Assembly (NCBI GenBank): GCA_000499405.2
Contig: HG738139.1
Location: 3,018,976-3,082,975 of the forward strand
Length of the DNA stretch: 64,000 nt
Direction: 5' to 3'
From: Onchocerca volvulus
Taxonomy: Eukaryota; Nematoda; Chromadorea; Rhabditida; Onchocercidae
Shown: positions 1 through 12,712 of the stretch, piece after piece
Numbering within the stretch: the stretch's first letter is position 1
Layout of the letters: each line of letters begins with the position of its first letter
Notes under the pieces: model-generated
Databases searched by the model: none
Seen by the model: the letters and a program-made list of their open reading frames with translations, nothing else
Told to the model about the DNA's origin: nothing
Position numbers and translations under genes: made by a program

Positions 1-161
1 ATTTAAGGCTTATTTAAATTAATTAAAAGTATATATCTAAAAGACAATTTCCTACGCCTTTTTTCACCTATTTTTTGCACTAGTTTATGAAATAATTAAC
101 TTAAAATTGATTAATTTTGCATATTTTGCGAAAAAAAAATTAAAATTACTTCAATTTGCAG

Positions 162-264
162 GAATTTGTATTTAGTAGGAAAAATTTATATCGTTGATGG
201 AAATGAGAAATTGGGTACATTTGGCATATTTAATGTCATAAAAGCAATTAGAAGAAAGAAATGA
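162..264 (+). CDS. Candidate 3'-terminal exon of an unidentified gene
   Basis: A good acceptor (TTTGCAG, ending at 161) is followed at once by 34 open codons that stop with TGA at 262-264. An AATAAA poly(A) signal lies at 369-374, about 105 bases on. The translation mixes hydrophobic and charged residues (it includes VGKIYIVDGNEKLGTF) and is not low complexity. The rest of the gene would lie left of the window. I recognise no family. In DNA this AT-rich, an open run of 34 codons has a few per cent chance of arising randomly, so this rests mainly on the acceptor, frame and poly(A) signal occurring together. Confidence 0.25.
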
Positions 265-2547
265 AATATATCGATTAAAATTTGAATTAAAATTTTTCAA
301 AAAATTCCTTCCCAATCTCTTAATCGTATAAAAAAGTTTTGTAATAGATCGTCGCATGATATCATTTAAATAAATTTTCAAAGTTTTGGATTTTTATAAA
401 TTTTAAGAATTTTTAAATTTTATTCTTTAATATAAATTTTATAGAAAGAAGTTTTTTTTCGTATTCTAATAAATAATTTCTTTGATTTTTCAATTATTAT
501 ATATCAATCATTAAATAAAGCTAGAAGTAAAATATATGAATTAAAATGAAGTTATAATAATGGATAATTATTTTTGGATTTTCATTTGCTAATTTAACCT
601 GTCGAAAAATCAATATTCAATGCTTTAAGTGATCTGAATCATTTCATACTTCATCCAACTTGATAGGTTTAAAAAAAAAAATAAGAATAAGAATAAGAAA
701 AATAAGAAAAAATAAGAATCATTTAGTTCTGTTAATTCCATATTTCTAATTTTGCATACTAATTTTTATAGAGTTTTCTATAAAAACATTTTAAAGCAAT
801 AGTATATAATAACTTTCAATTAATTCAAAAATTAAAATAACACAGGAAATTTTTGTGAAAAAAATTTTGATAACTAAAAAAAGTTATGATTAATCATAAA
901 TAGTCATAAATAGTTCCTGGTGAAAAATTCTAATAGATAAAACGTAATTATTAGTGATATCGAAAGTTGTTCAAATTAGTTTTTCCCTAGAAATTTAGAT
1001 GTTCTATTAGTTCAAAATTTTCAAACCAAAAAAAAAATGCAAAAATCAAAATGATGACTTATTTTACCACAATAAAACTCAAAAATCGATAAATGATTAT
1101 CATAAGTGGTCTCTTGTTTACACCTGCTCTTACTTGCCAGCAAAATCGGATAAAATTGCTTTTCAAGGTCAAAATTTTGGAAAAAATCGGATGAATCAAG
1201 AAAAAATAGGAAGAAATTTTATCATGTTGAAAATGATTTATCTTATCTTTTGCAATTGAAAGATTTTTATCCTTTATCATCTATCAAATTATCAATCTTA
1301 CAAATTCCATTCTATTCTTCCGCATTCAAGAATCTTCAAGAGATAAATTATATCCAAAGATGTGTCAATGAAGTCATGCTGATAATTAATCTTACCTTTC
1401 TTTATTTGATAAATTATCATATCTTAAAAGTACAACCTGGCTTACTGATTTTTGAACTATTATTTGAAGAAATAGTATGATGAGAAAGGAGAAAGAGACA
1501 AATTTTAACAACTTCTAATCAAATTTAACAACTTTTTCATCCATTTAAAACTTCGTTGGCTTTTTTCCCTTTTTTTATTCTTTCACTTCCTCAATTATAT
1601 CATTGCCAGAATCATCAATAGAATGGATTTACTCAAAAATATGAATTATTTTTCTTTGAATCGAAATATTACTCGCTTTTTTTTTTCTATTTCCTAATTT
1701 GTAATAGAAATTTCTATTATATTAAGTACTTTAAAACATATTTAATTATCAGTTTTAATTGATTGAATAAATTAACTTCATAAAATAATTTTTGTACTGC
1801 AGAATTACAAATTAAAAACAATGAGTATTTAATATTTAGAATGAGTAATTTCAAGCAATCTTCCAAATGATTCCAAAAAACTAAGTAAGTTTCTTTAAAA
1901 AAAAAAATGATAAGAGATAAGATAAATGTTTAAATTTGTCCAATTTATAAATGAACCAAAAACACTTACCTTTTTACAAATCGTCCAATATAAGTTTTTT
2001 TGTTGCAAACAAAAGAATACTCGAATATTTAGTGAGTGCTGAAAAGTTTTTTTTTTTTGGATCAAATCCAATTTATAAATTTCGATAAATAAAACGACGA
2101 AATATTTTTCTAATCCGTTCATCTTTCTCTAGTATTTGAATTTTATATCCAAACCAATGTGATAGTTTAAAAATAACAAATAAATAATCAAATAACTGAT
2201 GGTGATAATGATGATAATGATGTCAAGAGAATGATAGTGATAGTAATGATAATAATAATAACAATGATGAGAATGATGATGTAATTGATACTTTAGCAAA
2301 GAGTTTATTTTTGATTCGTTTACGATTCATAAATATATCCCATGATTAAAATCAAAAATAGTTAACAACTGACTATTTTTTAATCGATAACAAAGGATTA
2401 GAATAACTAGTGATAATGATAACAATGATGATGATAATAATGATAATGAAAATGATAATAAAAGCTAGTGCTGCTTGAAAATGTTGTTATTCGAGTGTGA
2501 AAATTGTACGTTCACTTTTGCTCCTACTCTTCTTGCTCTCCTGTTCT

Positions 2548-2578
2548 GTGTGTGCGTGTGTGTGTGTGTGTGTGTGCT
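2548..2578. repeat. TG dinucleotide microsatellite
   Basis: About 15 TG units, with one interrupting CG. The repeat produces a Cys/Val-rich open frame that should not be taken for a gene. Confidence 0.9.
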
Positions 2579-3438
2579 TCAGCTACCGTAATACTACCTT
2601 CAGGAAAAGATCAAAGAGAAAATGCCGACACCCGTTGTTTGTGATAAATTTCCATTTTCCGACTGATATGACATCCTTTAATGTAGTAGACATAGAAATT
2701 TAGGCAGATATATTTTTTTGTTCTTTTTAAAGTTTGAAGTAATAAAACTTAAATATTTTTTATTTTTTCAAATTATTAAGATTAGAATTATATTTTTGAG
2801 TATAAATAAAAAAGTTTCAATTCTTTTTTTTTTTGGATTAGATAAAATGAAGTATTATTGAGAAAGAGCGGTGATAGAGTGATATAGAGTGATAATTTAC
2901 TCCGAGTAAAGTCCAAAATGCATGAAAAGTCGAATTGAAATTTAAATGGAAATAATTAATTTAAAATTTACTACAAAAAAATCGTGAGATGAGAAAAATT
3001 TTAGAACAAATAATCAATTCCTTTAAAGTAGGAAAATTACTGAAAATGTTAAGATTAGTTATAGAAATGATAAGAAAAAGATTAGAAGCTTCAAAGTGTC
3101 CAAAAAATTTGTCTCTAAAATTAACAATTGTCTATAAGAATTTTGTAAATAATAAAAACATTGAAAATGGAAATTTAGAAAAAAAAAGAATATTTATTGA
3201 TTATTAAAGTAGCATTATGAAAAAAAAATTGGAGACTTCAGGTAGTACAAAAAATTTAAAAAAAAAAAAACCCCGAAATTCCAGATAAAGTTAGAAGTTT
3301 TTAAAAAATTAGAAATTTTAGAGAGTCCGACAAATTTTTTAAAAATTTAGAAATTTCAGGTAATCCAAGAAACCAGAAAAAATACCCACTATATTGCTCT
3401 AAATTATTCTTCTGTCAAGAGAAATTTTAAAAAAATCG

Positions 3439-3482
3439 ATAAAATTTTTAATACTGTATTTTCACAGTATTAAAAATTTTAT
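3439..3482. repeat. Perfect 19-bp inverted repeat (hairpin)
   Basis: The arms 3439-3457 and 3464-3482 are exact reverse complements separated by a 6-base loop (ATTTTC). The arms are AT-rich with a central ACTGT/ACAGT core. No gene is nearby. It could be a cruciform, a small fold-back element or part of a hairpin RNA. Confidence 0.85.
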
Positions 3483-3654
3483 AAATTTAACATATTTTCT
3501 TGTTCCCCTTATTCCTAAACTGATTTACTCATCAATTTTCCAAAAAAATATTAAATTTTAACAATTTCAAACTATAATTGAGTATCAGTAATCTATGGAA
3601 TGATTTCGTGATCCATTTATCAGTGAAAAAATATAAATATCATTTATTATTGAT

Positions 3655-3831
3655 ATGTTCCAGAAAAAGTTTTTGGACAAGCGCATGAGATACTGTAGGA
3701 ACCAAAGCGCTTTACGGAAACCATATTCCTACTTCCGGTTGGACCGATTTCAGGGAATCCGTTTTTCAATCAAAAAAGTAGGCTTTGACTTCATTTGCGT
3801 TGAAAATTTCCCATCATCACTTTACAATTGA
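3655..3831 (+). CDS. Candidate small ORF or exon, 58 codons, unknown
   Basis: An ATG at 3655 opens 58 codons to a TGA at 3829-3831, inside an island clearly richer in G and C than its surroundings. The product is basic and aromatic (for example RMRYCRNQSALRKPYSYF). A TTCCAG at 3658-3663 could instead be a splice acceptor, and a GTAGGC at 3778 a donor, which would make 3664-3777 an in-frame internal exon. No family is recognised and no poly(A) signal is close. It could be a small gene, an isolated exon or a conserved non-coding patch. Confidence 0.3.
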   Translation: MFQKKFLDKRMRYCRNQSALRKPYSYFRLDRFQGIRFSIKKVGFDFICVENFPSSLYN

Positions 3832-6324
3832 TAACATGTTGTCATATTTGGCTTAGGCACTGATAATCATCACAAGGTGACAATCTTGCTTGCGAATTTG
3901 ACCTAATATTGATGATCTGTTTGCGAATTAGATATTTCATTGAGTAAGCATTTTTAATATAATTTTCTAAAAATTTGAACATCTAATTCATTTTTTTGTC
4001 ATTTTTTAAAAGATTTGTTAATATTTGAATATGTCATAAGTGTTTTTAATGATTACTTTAAGATAATTTGAAAATGTTTGCTCTAAAATCATTGAAAAGT
4101 TTTGAAAAACCCTAAAAAAGTTTCAAAAAAGTGAATAACCTCATTATATAAAAGTATCGATATTTAGAGTAAATCGATGATTGCTGAAATTGAAATTCTG
4201 AATAATTAAAATCATCACATTTAACAGAGCATTTAAATTTAAGAAATTTTGCTAATATCAGACTTGCATGAACATTAATGCACACTTGGACAATTACTGA
4301 TAGATATAATATCATCTTCTTTAGTTTGATTATAAAAATTCAACGAATTGCGAATTTGCTTAGCAAATTCGCAATATTCAAGCTTACTGTTATAAATAAC
4401 ATATTAATTGAAATTAAATTTATCATATTCTTTTTTAATTAATGATTTAAAATGAAAACCATTGTTTTACATTTTAATTTTGTTAACTAAACATTTGTTA
4501 ATGTTATCATTTGATGCTAAATTTGTAATGATTACTTTCTTTTTACTATGATTATTATTGCGCCTTTTTTTTTTTTGCAATAACTTCAAAAATATTTTAA
4601 ACAAATTATGAAAAATAGAAATTTAAGCAATTATTTTTCATCAATAATTGCTTAGATTTCATTAAATTTCAAATATTTGTGTTTTAATTTTTAAACGAAT
4701 TGTCGGTATGATAATAAATGCATATATATATCATATTTGATTAAAAATTTTATCTCATTTTCTTTTCTCTGATTATTCTCGCCTTTTCTTCTTTTCTTGA
4801 TAATTTGTTGACAAAAATGAGGTTCGAACGGACAGTTGGTGATAATAATGGGTGGTTGACATCAAAAATGGGAAATAATAATTGACGTTTTTATGAGCTG
4901 TTAAAATGTGATAATAAATGGGAATAGTGTATTAATATTGATAGCTATTGCTGCTTTCTTTCTGATATGATTATATCAGACGTGATTTTTTTATCAATCT
5001 GATTTTGTTCTTTCTGTAAAAGCTTGGGAATTTCATTGGTACAAATTGATAAGACTTAATTTGATTGTAAATCTCAAAAGTAAGAAAAAAAAAAGAAAAT
5101 AATGAATGAAAAAAGGATTGATAGAATTTTTTTGTTTTTTTTTTCCTTTTTAGTAAAAGATAAGAATAGGTCGGAGAGAGACCACCTTTGAGATGTTAAC
5201 GATGATTGGGAACGCCATGTTTGTCGCTTAGCATCAAAAGAAAAGTTTTTGAAGAAGGACAAGAATATGCTGTCGTAGTTGGTAAAATACCTTTCTTCCT
5301 TTCTAAAAATTTTTTCTTTTTTTTTTTTCCCAACAAAAGATACATCGAAAAAATATTGAATTGAACTAAATTTATAAATATATATAAGAAGTGCACGAAC
5401 GGGCAAATGACAACCAAATAAACAACAAAATTATTTCGGTTTTGAAATTTTTGAAAAAAAAAAAAGGAAGAATTCTATGATTAAAATTTCATGCAAGAAA
5501 AAAAAAGGAATAATTTTAGTTCAAAAATTATATTTAAAAAAAAAAAAGAAATTTTAATATACTTAGAAATTTAAAAACTTAAAAAGAAAAGTGAAAATAG
5601 GTAACTTTAAAATATATCAAAATGCATTTATTCCATTTTATTTAATTATTTTCATCTTAACAAAATAATCAGAATAACTCAAATTTTTGATATATGATTG
5701 GAGTATAGTTAAATATTAACTTTTCTAAGGCGATCAATTTTTCGATCAATCTTTAAATCAATAAGAATTATTGATTGAATATATACAGATAAAAATTTAT
5801 TAACCTAGAGTCAGCTATGATCCAAGATTGTTAATTTATAAATTAGAAGAACTGATAAAATTAAAAAAGTGGAAGTAACGGAAGTGTGGGAAATTTAGGA
5901 TTTAAGTATTTGAGCGATATTTGTTATGTCTTATAACTATTCTTGAACATTTTATAATTATTCATTCCAAACAAAAATTCCAAATAAAAGCAAATAACTG
6001 ATAGTAAATAAACTCCCGAAGATGATCAGATTTGAAATGATTGTTTATTTTTATCATATCACTGGTTTTGTTAAATTCCTCTCCCTCAATGTCATCAAAA
6101 TCAAGTTGGATCAGTTAATAGTGGAAAATTACTAATTAATTAGTATCAGAATGATGTCAACAATTGAGTAAAAATTGTGATTTACTGGAAAATTAAGCTT
6201 AGAAAATTATGCATATTTTCACAATTAAATTTTTCGGATTTATATGAAATTTATTCGGAATGTCAAAGGAATTGTTAGAAGCTAGAAGATAGTTATCATA
6301 TCAAATGTTGGAAATTTTATATTT

Positions 6325-6369
6325 AGCAAGTTAAATGCTAGATATTTTATATCTAACATTTAACTTGCT
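6325..6369. repeat. 21-bp inverted repeat with 3-base loop
   Basis: The arms 6325-6345 and 6349-6369 pair at 20 of 21 positions (one C-A mismatch) across a TTT loop. The loop looks too tight for an ordinary miRNA precursor. A palindromic fold-back or cruciform is more likely. Confidence 0.85.
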
Positions 6370-6637
6370 GTTAGTTATCGATCGAATGTCAGCTGTTTTT
6401 GCTTGAATTTTCAAATCAAAATGTCTCACCTTTAATCTGATAATTGATATGATAACAATGATAAAAGCATAAATCACCGAAGTTTGTTAAATATTTTGCT
6501 GCAATGTTACCAGTGATTTTTAATTATGCAATCATCCTAACATTTTATCCTTTATACTGACATTTATCATATGTTTTAATTTAAAATATTTCAAATAAAT
6601 CGGAAAAATGGAAAACATGTGATTGCTAAGATAATTT

Positions 6638-6700
6638 ACGTAAGATAAACGTAAGATTACGCAAGATAACGTAAGATTGCCAAATTCACGTAAGTATACG
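6638..6700. repeat. Short tandem repeat of ACGTAAGATA type
   Basis: Four to five imperfect copies of a 10-11 base unit containing CGTAAG (at about 6638, 6649, 6659, 6669 and 6688). Each unit resembles a splice donor, but no coding frame adjoins it. Confidence 0.6.
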
Positions 6701-9700
6701 AGAAATAATACATTTAGTTTAACTGATTAGATTTAAGCGATAATATTCATTTTTATATTTTATAACATAAATTATTGATTATGAATTTTTTTTTGTAATG
6801 AAATGATATATAAAACAATTTTATGTTATATTTAATTTCTTATACATGTCGATAAAATTTTTACAACCTTATTCTAATGATATTATTTCTAAATGATCAA
6901 ACATATTTTTATGGTATTAATTATTGGAAATGATAGTAATCGATAAATTTTCATTGAGAATTTCCGAACGAAAATCAATTTATTTGAGAAATTCCACTCA
7001 ATCATTGATTTCATTTTTACTGAAACTAACGGATAAGTTTAGTTAAATATGAGTAATGAAAATAATATAAGAAGTATTTCAACAATGTTTCTATATTTAA
7101 TAAATTATTAAAATAGTGCACTTTTTAGCTAAAATAGATAATATTTTAAAAACTAATTCGCAATTTTCTAATATCACTAAATATAATCCATTTCCGAGAT
7201 TTAATCCGAATTAATTGATTTACAAGAATGGCTGAATGAAAAATTTTTGAAAATTTAAAATTTGGATGCTTTGCCTTTGGTTTATAATTTGGTTTTACAT
7301 TTGCTTTAGTTGAGGAAATTAAAATTTTCTATTTTCAATTTTATGTTAAACTCACTCTTACTGTTGAAAGGTCATATTTAATAAAAACACTATTAATCTA
7401 TTTCGATTATTAAATTCCAATTTCAATATTTTAAAATATAGTGGTAGTCGGATAATGCTGAAATGAATAACATATGATAAAAAATCAGGGGTTCCAACTA
7501 CCAATCAATTAGTGGTTCCAATTATTAGTTTTAGTAACTCGAATTATCAGTTAATATTTGTAATTATCAGTTCAAGTAGTTATGATTATCAATAGAAATT
7601 AATTCCATCGCCTATTTATTGTTGTAAATATAGAAAATGTAAATAAATTTCGATGTTCTGATAGAAATATACCACTTTGATTAAATGTTATCTGGTAAAT
7701 ATCAGAAACTATTGATAATATCAATACAATTTTATCAATGTGAGTTATCAACATCGAAAAAAATTAATTCCAATTTCGAATTACTTGCAATCATTTTATA
7801 TCTAATCATGCGTTAAATGTTAAACTGATATATGATTATCTAAGATATTCAGCTTAATTATTGATTTTTTCTTCATCTCCTCTTATCAAATTGTTTTCAT
7901 CAGTTAGCTTACGTAATATTGGTAGGAATTTATCAATTTTTTTCACCATCAACTTATAATTAAATTTAACAGAAATAAACTTATATTTTAAATAAACACA
8001 ATAAAAATTAGGATATTTTGATAAATTTTTCAGTAAGATTGTTTGAATTATAATATTCCAATTATTTACTTTAATAAAAATTTGAAGAAAAAGATATACT
8101 GAAATTTAAAAAACTGTTGACAATTAAAGACAATTTAGTAAAATAAAAAAATAAACAAATAATTAAATAAATGAAAAAATAAAAAGGAACCAAATAACAC
8201 TGAAACCATTTTTTCTTTTTTTTTTCGTTCTTTTTTTTTTTTTTTTTGTTACTAACAGTAAATTTTTATGAATGAACTTATTTTATGGTACAATAAAATT
8301 GAGAAGAAATATTATTTTTTGATCTTGAAAAAATTGAAATCAAGCAATTGGTGGGTATTAAACAGAAAAAATTCGGACTTTTTACAAATAAAAGGAAGAA
8401 TCAATGAAAAGAAACTAAGAAATGATAGTGATTAAGTAAGATTAAGTAATCGAATACTAATCAAAGTAAATGAATTTGAAAAAATTCAAAATGCACAAAT
8501 TAAATACTTCGTATTTGTAATAAGTTATTACTAAATCATAGTAATTGCAATTTAAACGATTCGTTAGGAAAATTTTTATCATGATTTGAACCGAAAGTAT
8601 CACCAAATTACATCAAAATCATCAAATTCGCAATTTTGTTGTTATAAAATGAAATATGAATTCTGACACTAGTTTATCATCTTTTTTATCATTTTTTTAA
8701 TCAGCTTATCATCTATTTCAATCATAATGAATAAAAAGTTAGTAAGCAAATTGATAATTTAATGTTTTAATAAGTAATAAATGAAATGTATTTAATACAA
8801 TTTTATCAAGAATGAAAAATAGTAATGAGTTTTAAGCTATTAATTTTAGCAATCAATTTATCAAGTTTTAATTTATACTAAAAATTTAGAAATCAATAAA
8901 TAATAAGACTATCTTATCAATAAATTATCAAATATTTTATTCAAATTTAATCTTTTCGAAATGTCACCAAATGAATCGTAAAATCATACCGAATGTCACA
9001 AATTGTCCCGTTGATAAATCTGCAACAAGGCAAGGCGTTCGTTGTAAAACGGAACATTTAAAATGAATAAATCTCAATTTAAATTCTACTAGAAAAAAAA
9101 AAAAAAGATTTTTTTCCACGGTACTACAAAATTAATAAATCTTTAGACAAGAGATAAATACATTTCTTCATACTGTTTCCACTTTGAATTTAAGCCAACT
9201 TTCGTGCTGCTTCTATCCAATCTTATCAAATAATCGATTCGAATTTTAAACTTTAAAATTATTTCTTTTTTTTATTTTTGAAATGACAAATAGCTAAAAA
9301 TTTATAATCAACAGTGAGGAATCATAAGTATTCTATTACAAAAAACTTGAAATATAATCCTTTTGTTTCTTTTTTGAAATTTACACTTAAATTAATGAAG
9401 CAAATTCTGATTAAATTTAATTGATTAGGTATTAAATTTGATTGTTGTGATATTTTCTAGTGAAATTTTAACTAGCTTTATCAATGTTGAAAGTTTTTAA
9501 TCATTTAGATTAGAGTATGTATGAAGTTTTAAATTCAGGGATTGTTGTAAATTGATAATTCATTTTCAAATAATTAAGTACGAGATGATTGCAAAAATGC
9601 AATTCAGAAAGCAAAATGCATTTTTTAATTATTTATTTTTCTTTTCATTATTTCCGTGTTTTTCTCGTTGCTTTATAAATTCTTTTTTCATTTTTTCCTT

Positions 9701-12349
9701 TTTTTTAATTTTATTTTATTTTAGTCTGTTCTTCGGTCCATAATTATTATTTATATTATTTCGTTGAAATATTAAAATAATTTTGTGGAAAAGTTTCACG
9801 ATATTTGTTAAATTTCAGGAAACATTCTTGAAATTGATCATTTTTTCAATAAGTAATTTTAAAAAAAAATATCTCTGTACATTATTGATTAGTTTTTCAA
9901 AAAAAACTTTTTGTTACGTCTTCATCTTTCATGATCTGCAATTTATTTTAATTTCTTTATCGATTTTTTTTTTTAATTTTTAGAAATGCGATTTGATTTG
10001 ATTTTTAATGTTGCATTTAATTTGGAGGTTTTCAATTTCGATAAGTAAAATTTAGATAGAATAACTTTAATTTTACAATAATTTGTAAAAATATAGCAGT
10101 AATAAAGTATGAAAAGATATGTTTTTTTTCAAAATTTCGAAAAAAAAGCAAGAAAATTGAGAAGTTAAAATAGCAGGTGAAGAACAAGCTGACAGAGTGG
10201 TTAGCAATTAAATTAAAATGTCAAAGTTCATCTATTGATTTTCATATAATCTACTCTTTATGAATAGAAAGTTTTGATTATTACTTATCCAATGATACTT
10301 TTATTACTTCCATCGTTTCTCGTGTATCAGAAAATCAAATTATTAATCGAAAATTCAGTTTTCAATTTCAGTTTTGAAGGTTAATATTTTGAAACAATTT
10401 TTTGGCGAAGTTATTATTTCCTTTTTTTAGCACTTTATTTTTAAGTAACTTTCAATGCCTTTTATAACTTTACTAACTTTTTAATTATCATTTAACAATT
10501 ATTAACCTTTTTAAAAGTTGGTGTAAAAATAAAATTTGTAGCATCTGAAGATTTAATATTCAATGTATGAAAATAAAAAGAGATTATTTATATAAAAATA
10601 AAGTCAAATTAATAATTCAAATTTTTTTTGTATCAAAAAATTTGTGAAAAATTATGAAAAAGTAAATAAATGGAATGAACTTTTTATTTTAACAAAAATT
10701 TTCGCTGCAAACGATCGTTGTTGAATATTTTTAAGTAAGAAGTATTTTCCACTATAGTATAGATTATATTTGCGAAACTTTAATTTTCGCATTAATTACG
10801 ATAAATAAACTTAAAGTTGCAAATTTACAAAGTGTAATAATGGGGAGAATTTGAATTGTAAGCCAATTAAAATGAAGCAAATGAAGCTAAGTCTAATTTT
10901 CTGATTCATTTTATTAGCTAAATTATCTTAATTTTAATTAAATAGTAATTTTATTTTCTGCTAAAAAAAATGATGGGATATTATAAAATATAATTGTAAA
11001 ATATGCTATTAATTTATGTATGAGAAGACTTTTTTGCTTGGAAAATTTACGTCCAATTAAAGATAATTAGGTTTATACAAGTGTAAACTTGAATAATTAG
11101 AACTTATTTTAATTTTTTAGGCCAATAAAACGTATACTTTTTCCATAATTTTTGTAATTTAATATAATTTTTAAATCACAAAAATTACAGAAACAAAGAA
11201 AGCGAAAATTTAGAATGGTTTAAAAACCATTTCTACTCTTTTTTTCTTTTTTTTTTTTTTGATCTAATTTTTCGGATCGAATTTTTTCTAATTAAGAAGT
11301 CGAAAATGTACCAATAATAAGTCATTTCGGAGGAAAAAATCGAGAATAATGGAAATGCGGAAATTTTTATTATAAAAAAAACAAAGCTCATTTACTTTTC
11401 GTCTTTTTTTTTTTGTTTTTTTTCGATTAGCTATAATTTGAATTATTTCTTTTGTTCTTTATGCTTATTTGGACTCATTTGAGGGATAGTTTTCAAAAAA
11501 AAAAAAAGAAAAAAATGGTATGAAAAAAGAATGATTCATCCAATTTTTTTTTTTTTTTTTTGTTTCTGAAGAAATTAAAAAATTGCTATAAAATTTTAAT
11601 TGTAAATTTAATTGTTCATATTTTTTTGTGATTATTAAAATTAGCATAAGCATTCTTGTGGAAAGCGAAAAATATGTTAAACATAACTTTGTCTATGTTG
11701 GGAATTTTTCTGAGAACTTTAGGAATTTCAAACTGTTATAATTCTTGATAAAATAGTTCTGAAGAAATGACAATCATTGAAACCATATTTTATACCGTGT
11801 TATTTTACTTAAATTAAACAAATTTTTGGAAAAGTAAATTTTTCTAATCTTTCAGATAAATTATTTTATGATAAGCGGAATAGTTTTCCAAATAATAATT
11901 CAATCACATATCAAATCAAATAAGTGGAACTTCGAATTGTGATATCCAGGAATAAATGTTATGAATTTTGTAGATTCAAAAATTTCGAAGTTTTACGAAA
12001 AGTCAAATTTGCTTATCCCGAACTTTATCTGTCAAAGGTTACAAATTTCAATTTTAACAAAAAATTTTTCTTGAGCTAAATAAAAAAAAAATACTGCATT
12101 ACATTTATAGATAGCATTATCATGATGATATCATGCTATCATAAAATTCATCCACTATGAATTTATATAATTATTTATTCCAAAAAAAAAAAAAAAATTT
12201 TAATTTTTAATTTTCTTAATGAACATTCATTCATTCATATGTTATGCTTAATTACCGTATGCTTGGTTGAATATCGAGCAAATAAGCAATTAATAAATGT
12301 CAAAGATTTACATGCATTTGTTGAAATAAAAAATTACAGATCAAATTGT

Positions 12350-12390
12350 AGGTCAAAATTGTGGGTTACTATAGGTCAAATTGTAGGTCA
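12350..12390 (+). promoter_or_regulatory. Cluster of AGGTCA nuclear-receptor half-sites
   Basis: Three exact AGGTCA hexamers at 12350, 12373 and 12385, all in the same orientation, the last two as a direct repeat with 6 bases between. A surrounding motif (CAAATTGTAGGTCAAA-like) is itself duplicated. AGGTCA is the classical nuclear-receptor half-site. Function here is inference, and the local duplication alone could explain it. Confidence 0.25.
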
Positions 12391-12455
12391 AATAATATTA
12401 TATAATATATAAATAAGTATAGAAAATGCTTATCCCTTGGAATTTTTTTGAATAA

Positions 12456-12712
12456 ACTTTTGCTTCTCATTTCATCTCTCTCTCAAATTACTTCAACAAT
12501 TTGAAAAGGAAATTGATAATTGAGAAATTTAGACGAACGAATAGGCCAAGAATTTTGGGAGCAAAGTATTACGATGTGAATGTTTTGATGGAAGGTTGGA
12601 AGGATGTGAGCGACGGAATTCAGAAGCTATCCAGAAGGAAGGATGACGAAGCGGCAAAGTTGGCAAACATCAAAGGCGGAATAGATTATTTATTTCCAAC
12701 AAATCATTGAAT
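12456..12712 (+). CDS. Candidate 3'-terminal exon, unknown protein
   Basis: Open without a stop from 12456 to a TGA at 12708-12710. The reading frame has coding-like composition from about 12530 (it includes RPRILGAKYYDVNVLMEGW and ends near GGIDYLFP). The DNA there is noticeably richer in G and C than its flanks. No ATG opens the frame, so an upstream exon is needed. Possible weak acceptors are AAATTTAG near 12523-12530. A GTGAGC near 12606 could be a donor if the exon is internal. The family is not recognised. Confidence 0.35.

Larger units (their letters stand above)
265..3654. other. AT-rich non-coding DNA with simple repeats
   Basis: No supported gene. It holds GATAAT/GATGAT-type simple repeats (about 2200-2290 and 2400-2465), a TG microsatellite near 2550-2578 and a perfect hairpin at 3439-3482. 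A GC-richer patch at about 1105-1145 contains a GTAAACA forkhead-like site and a CAGGTG E-box on the minus strand. Confidence 0.6.
3832..12455. other. Long AT-rich intergenic DNA
   Basis: About 8.6 kb with no gene I can support. Long open frames here are poly-T or poly-A driven (Phe/Lys runs). Noted items are a 20/21-bp hairpin at 6325-6369, a short CGTAAGAT repeat near 6638-6700, a slightly GC-richer patch at about 5165-5290, and clustered AGGTCA half-sites near 12350-12390. Confidence 0.6.

Noticed and set aside
2497..2703. 68-codon frame that looks like a signal peptide with Cys residues
   Set aside because: The Cys/Val stretch comes from the TG microsatellite, and the frame starts at GTG, not ATG.
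4822..4832. GGTTCGAAC resembling a tRNA B-box
   Set aside because: No A-box, no cloverleaf and the wrong trailing bases; not a tRNA.
5074..5406. 110-codon minus frame with some balanced residues (KRQTWRSQSS)
   Set aside because: Both ends are poly-Phe/Lys and no splice signals support the middle; only a slightly GC-richer patch remains.
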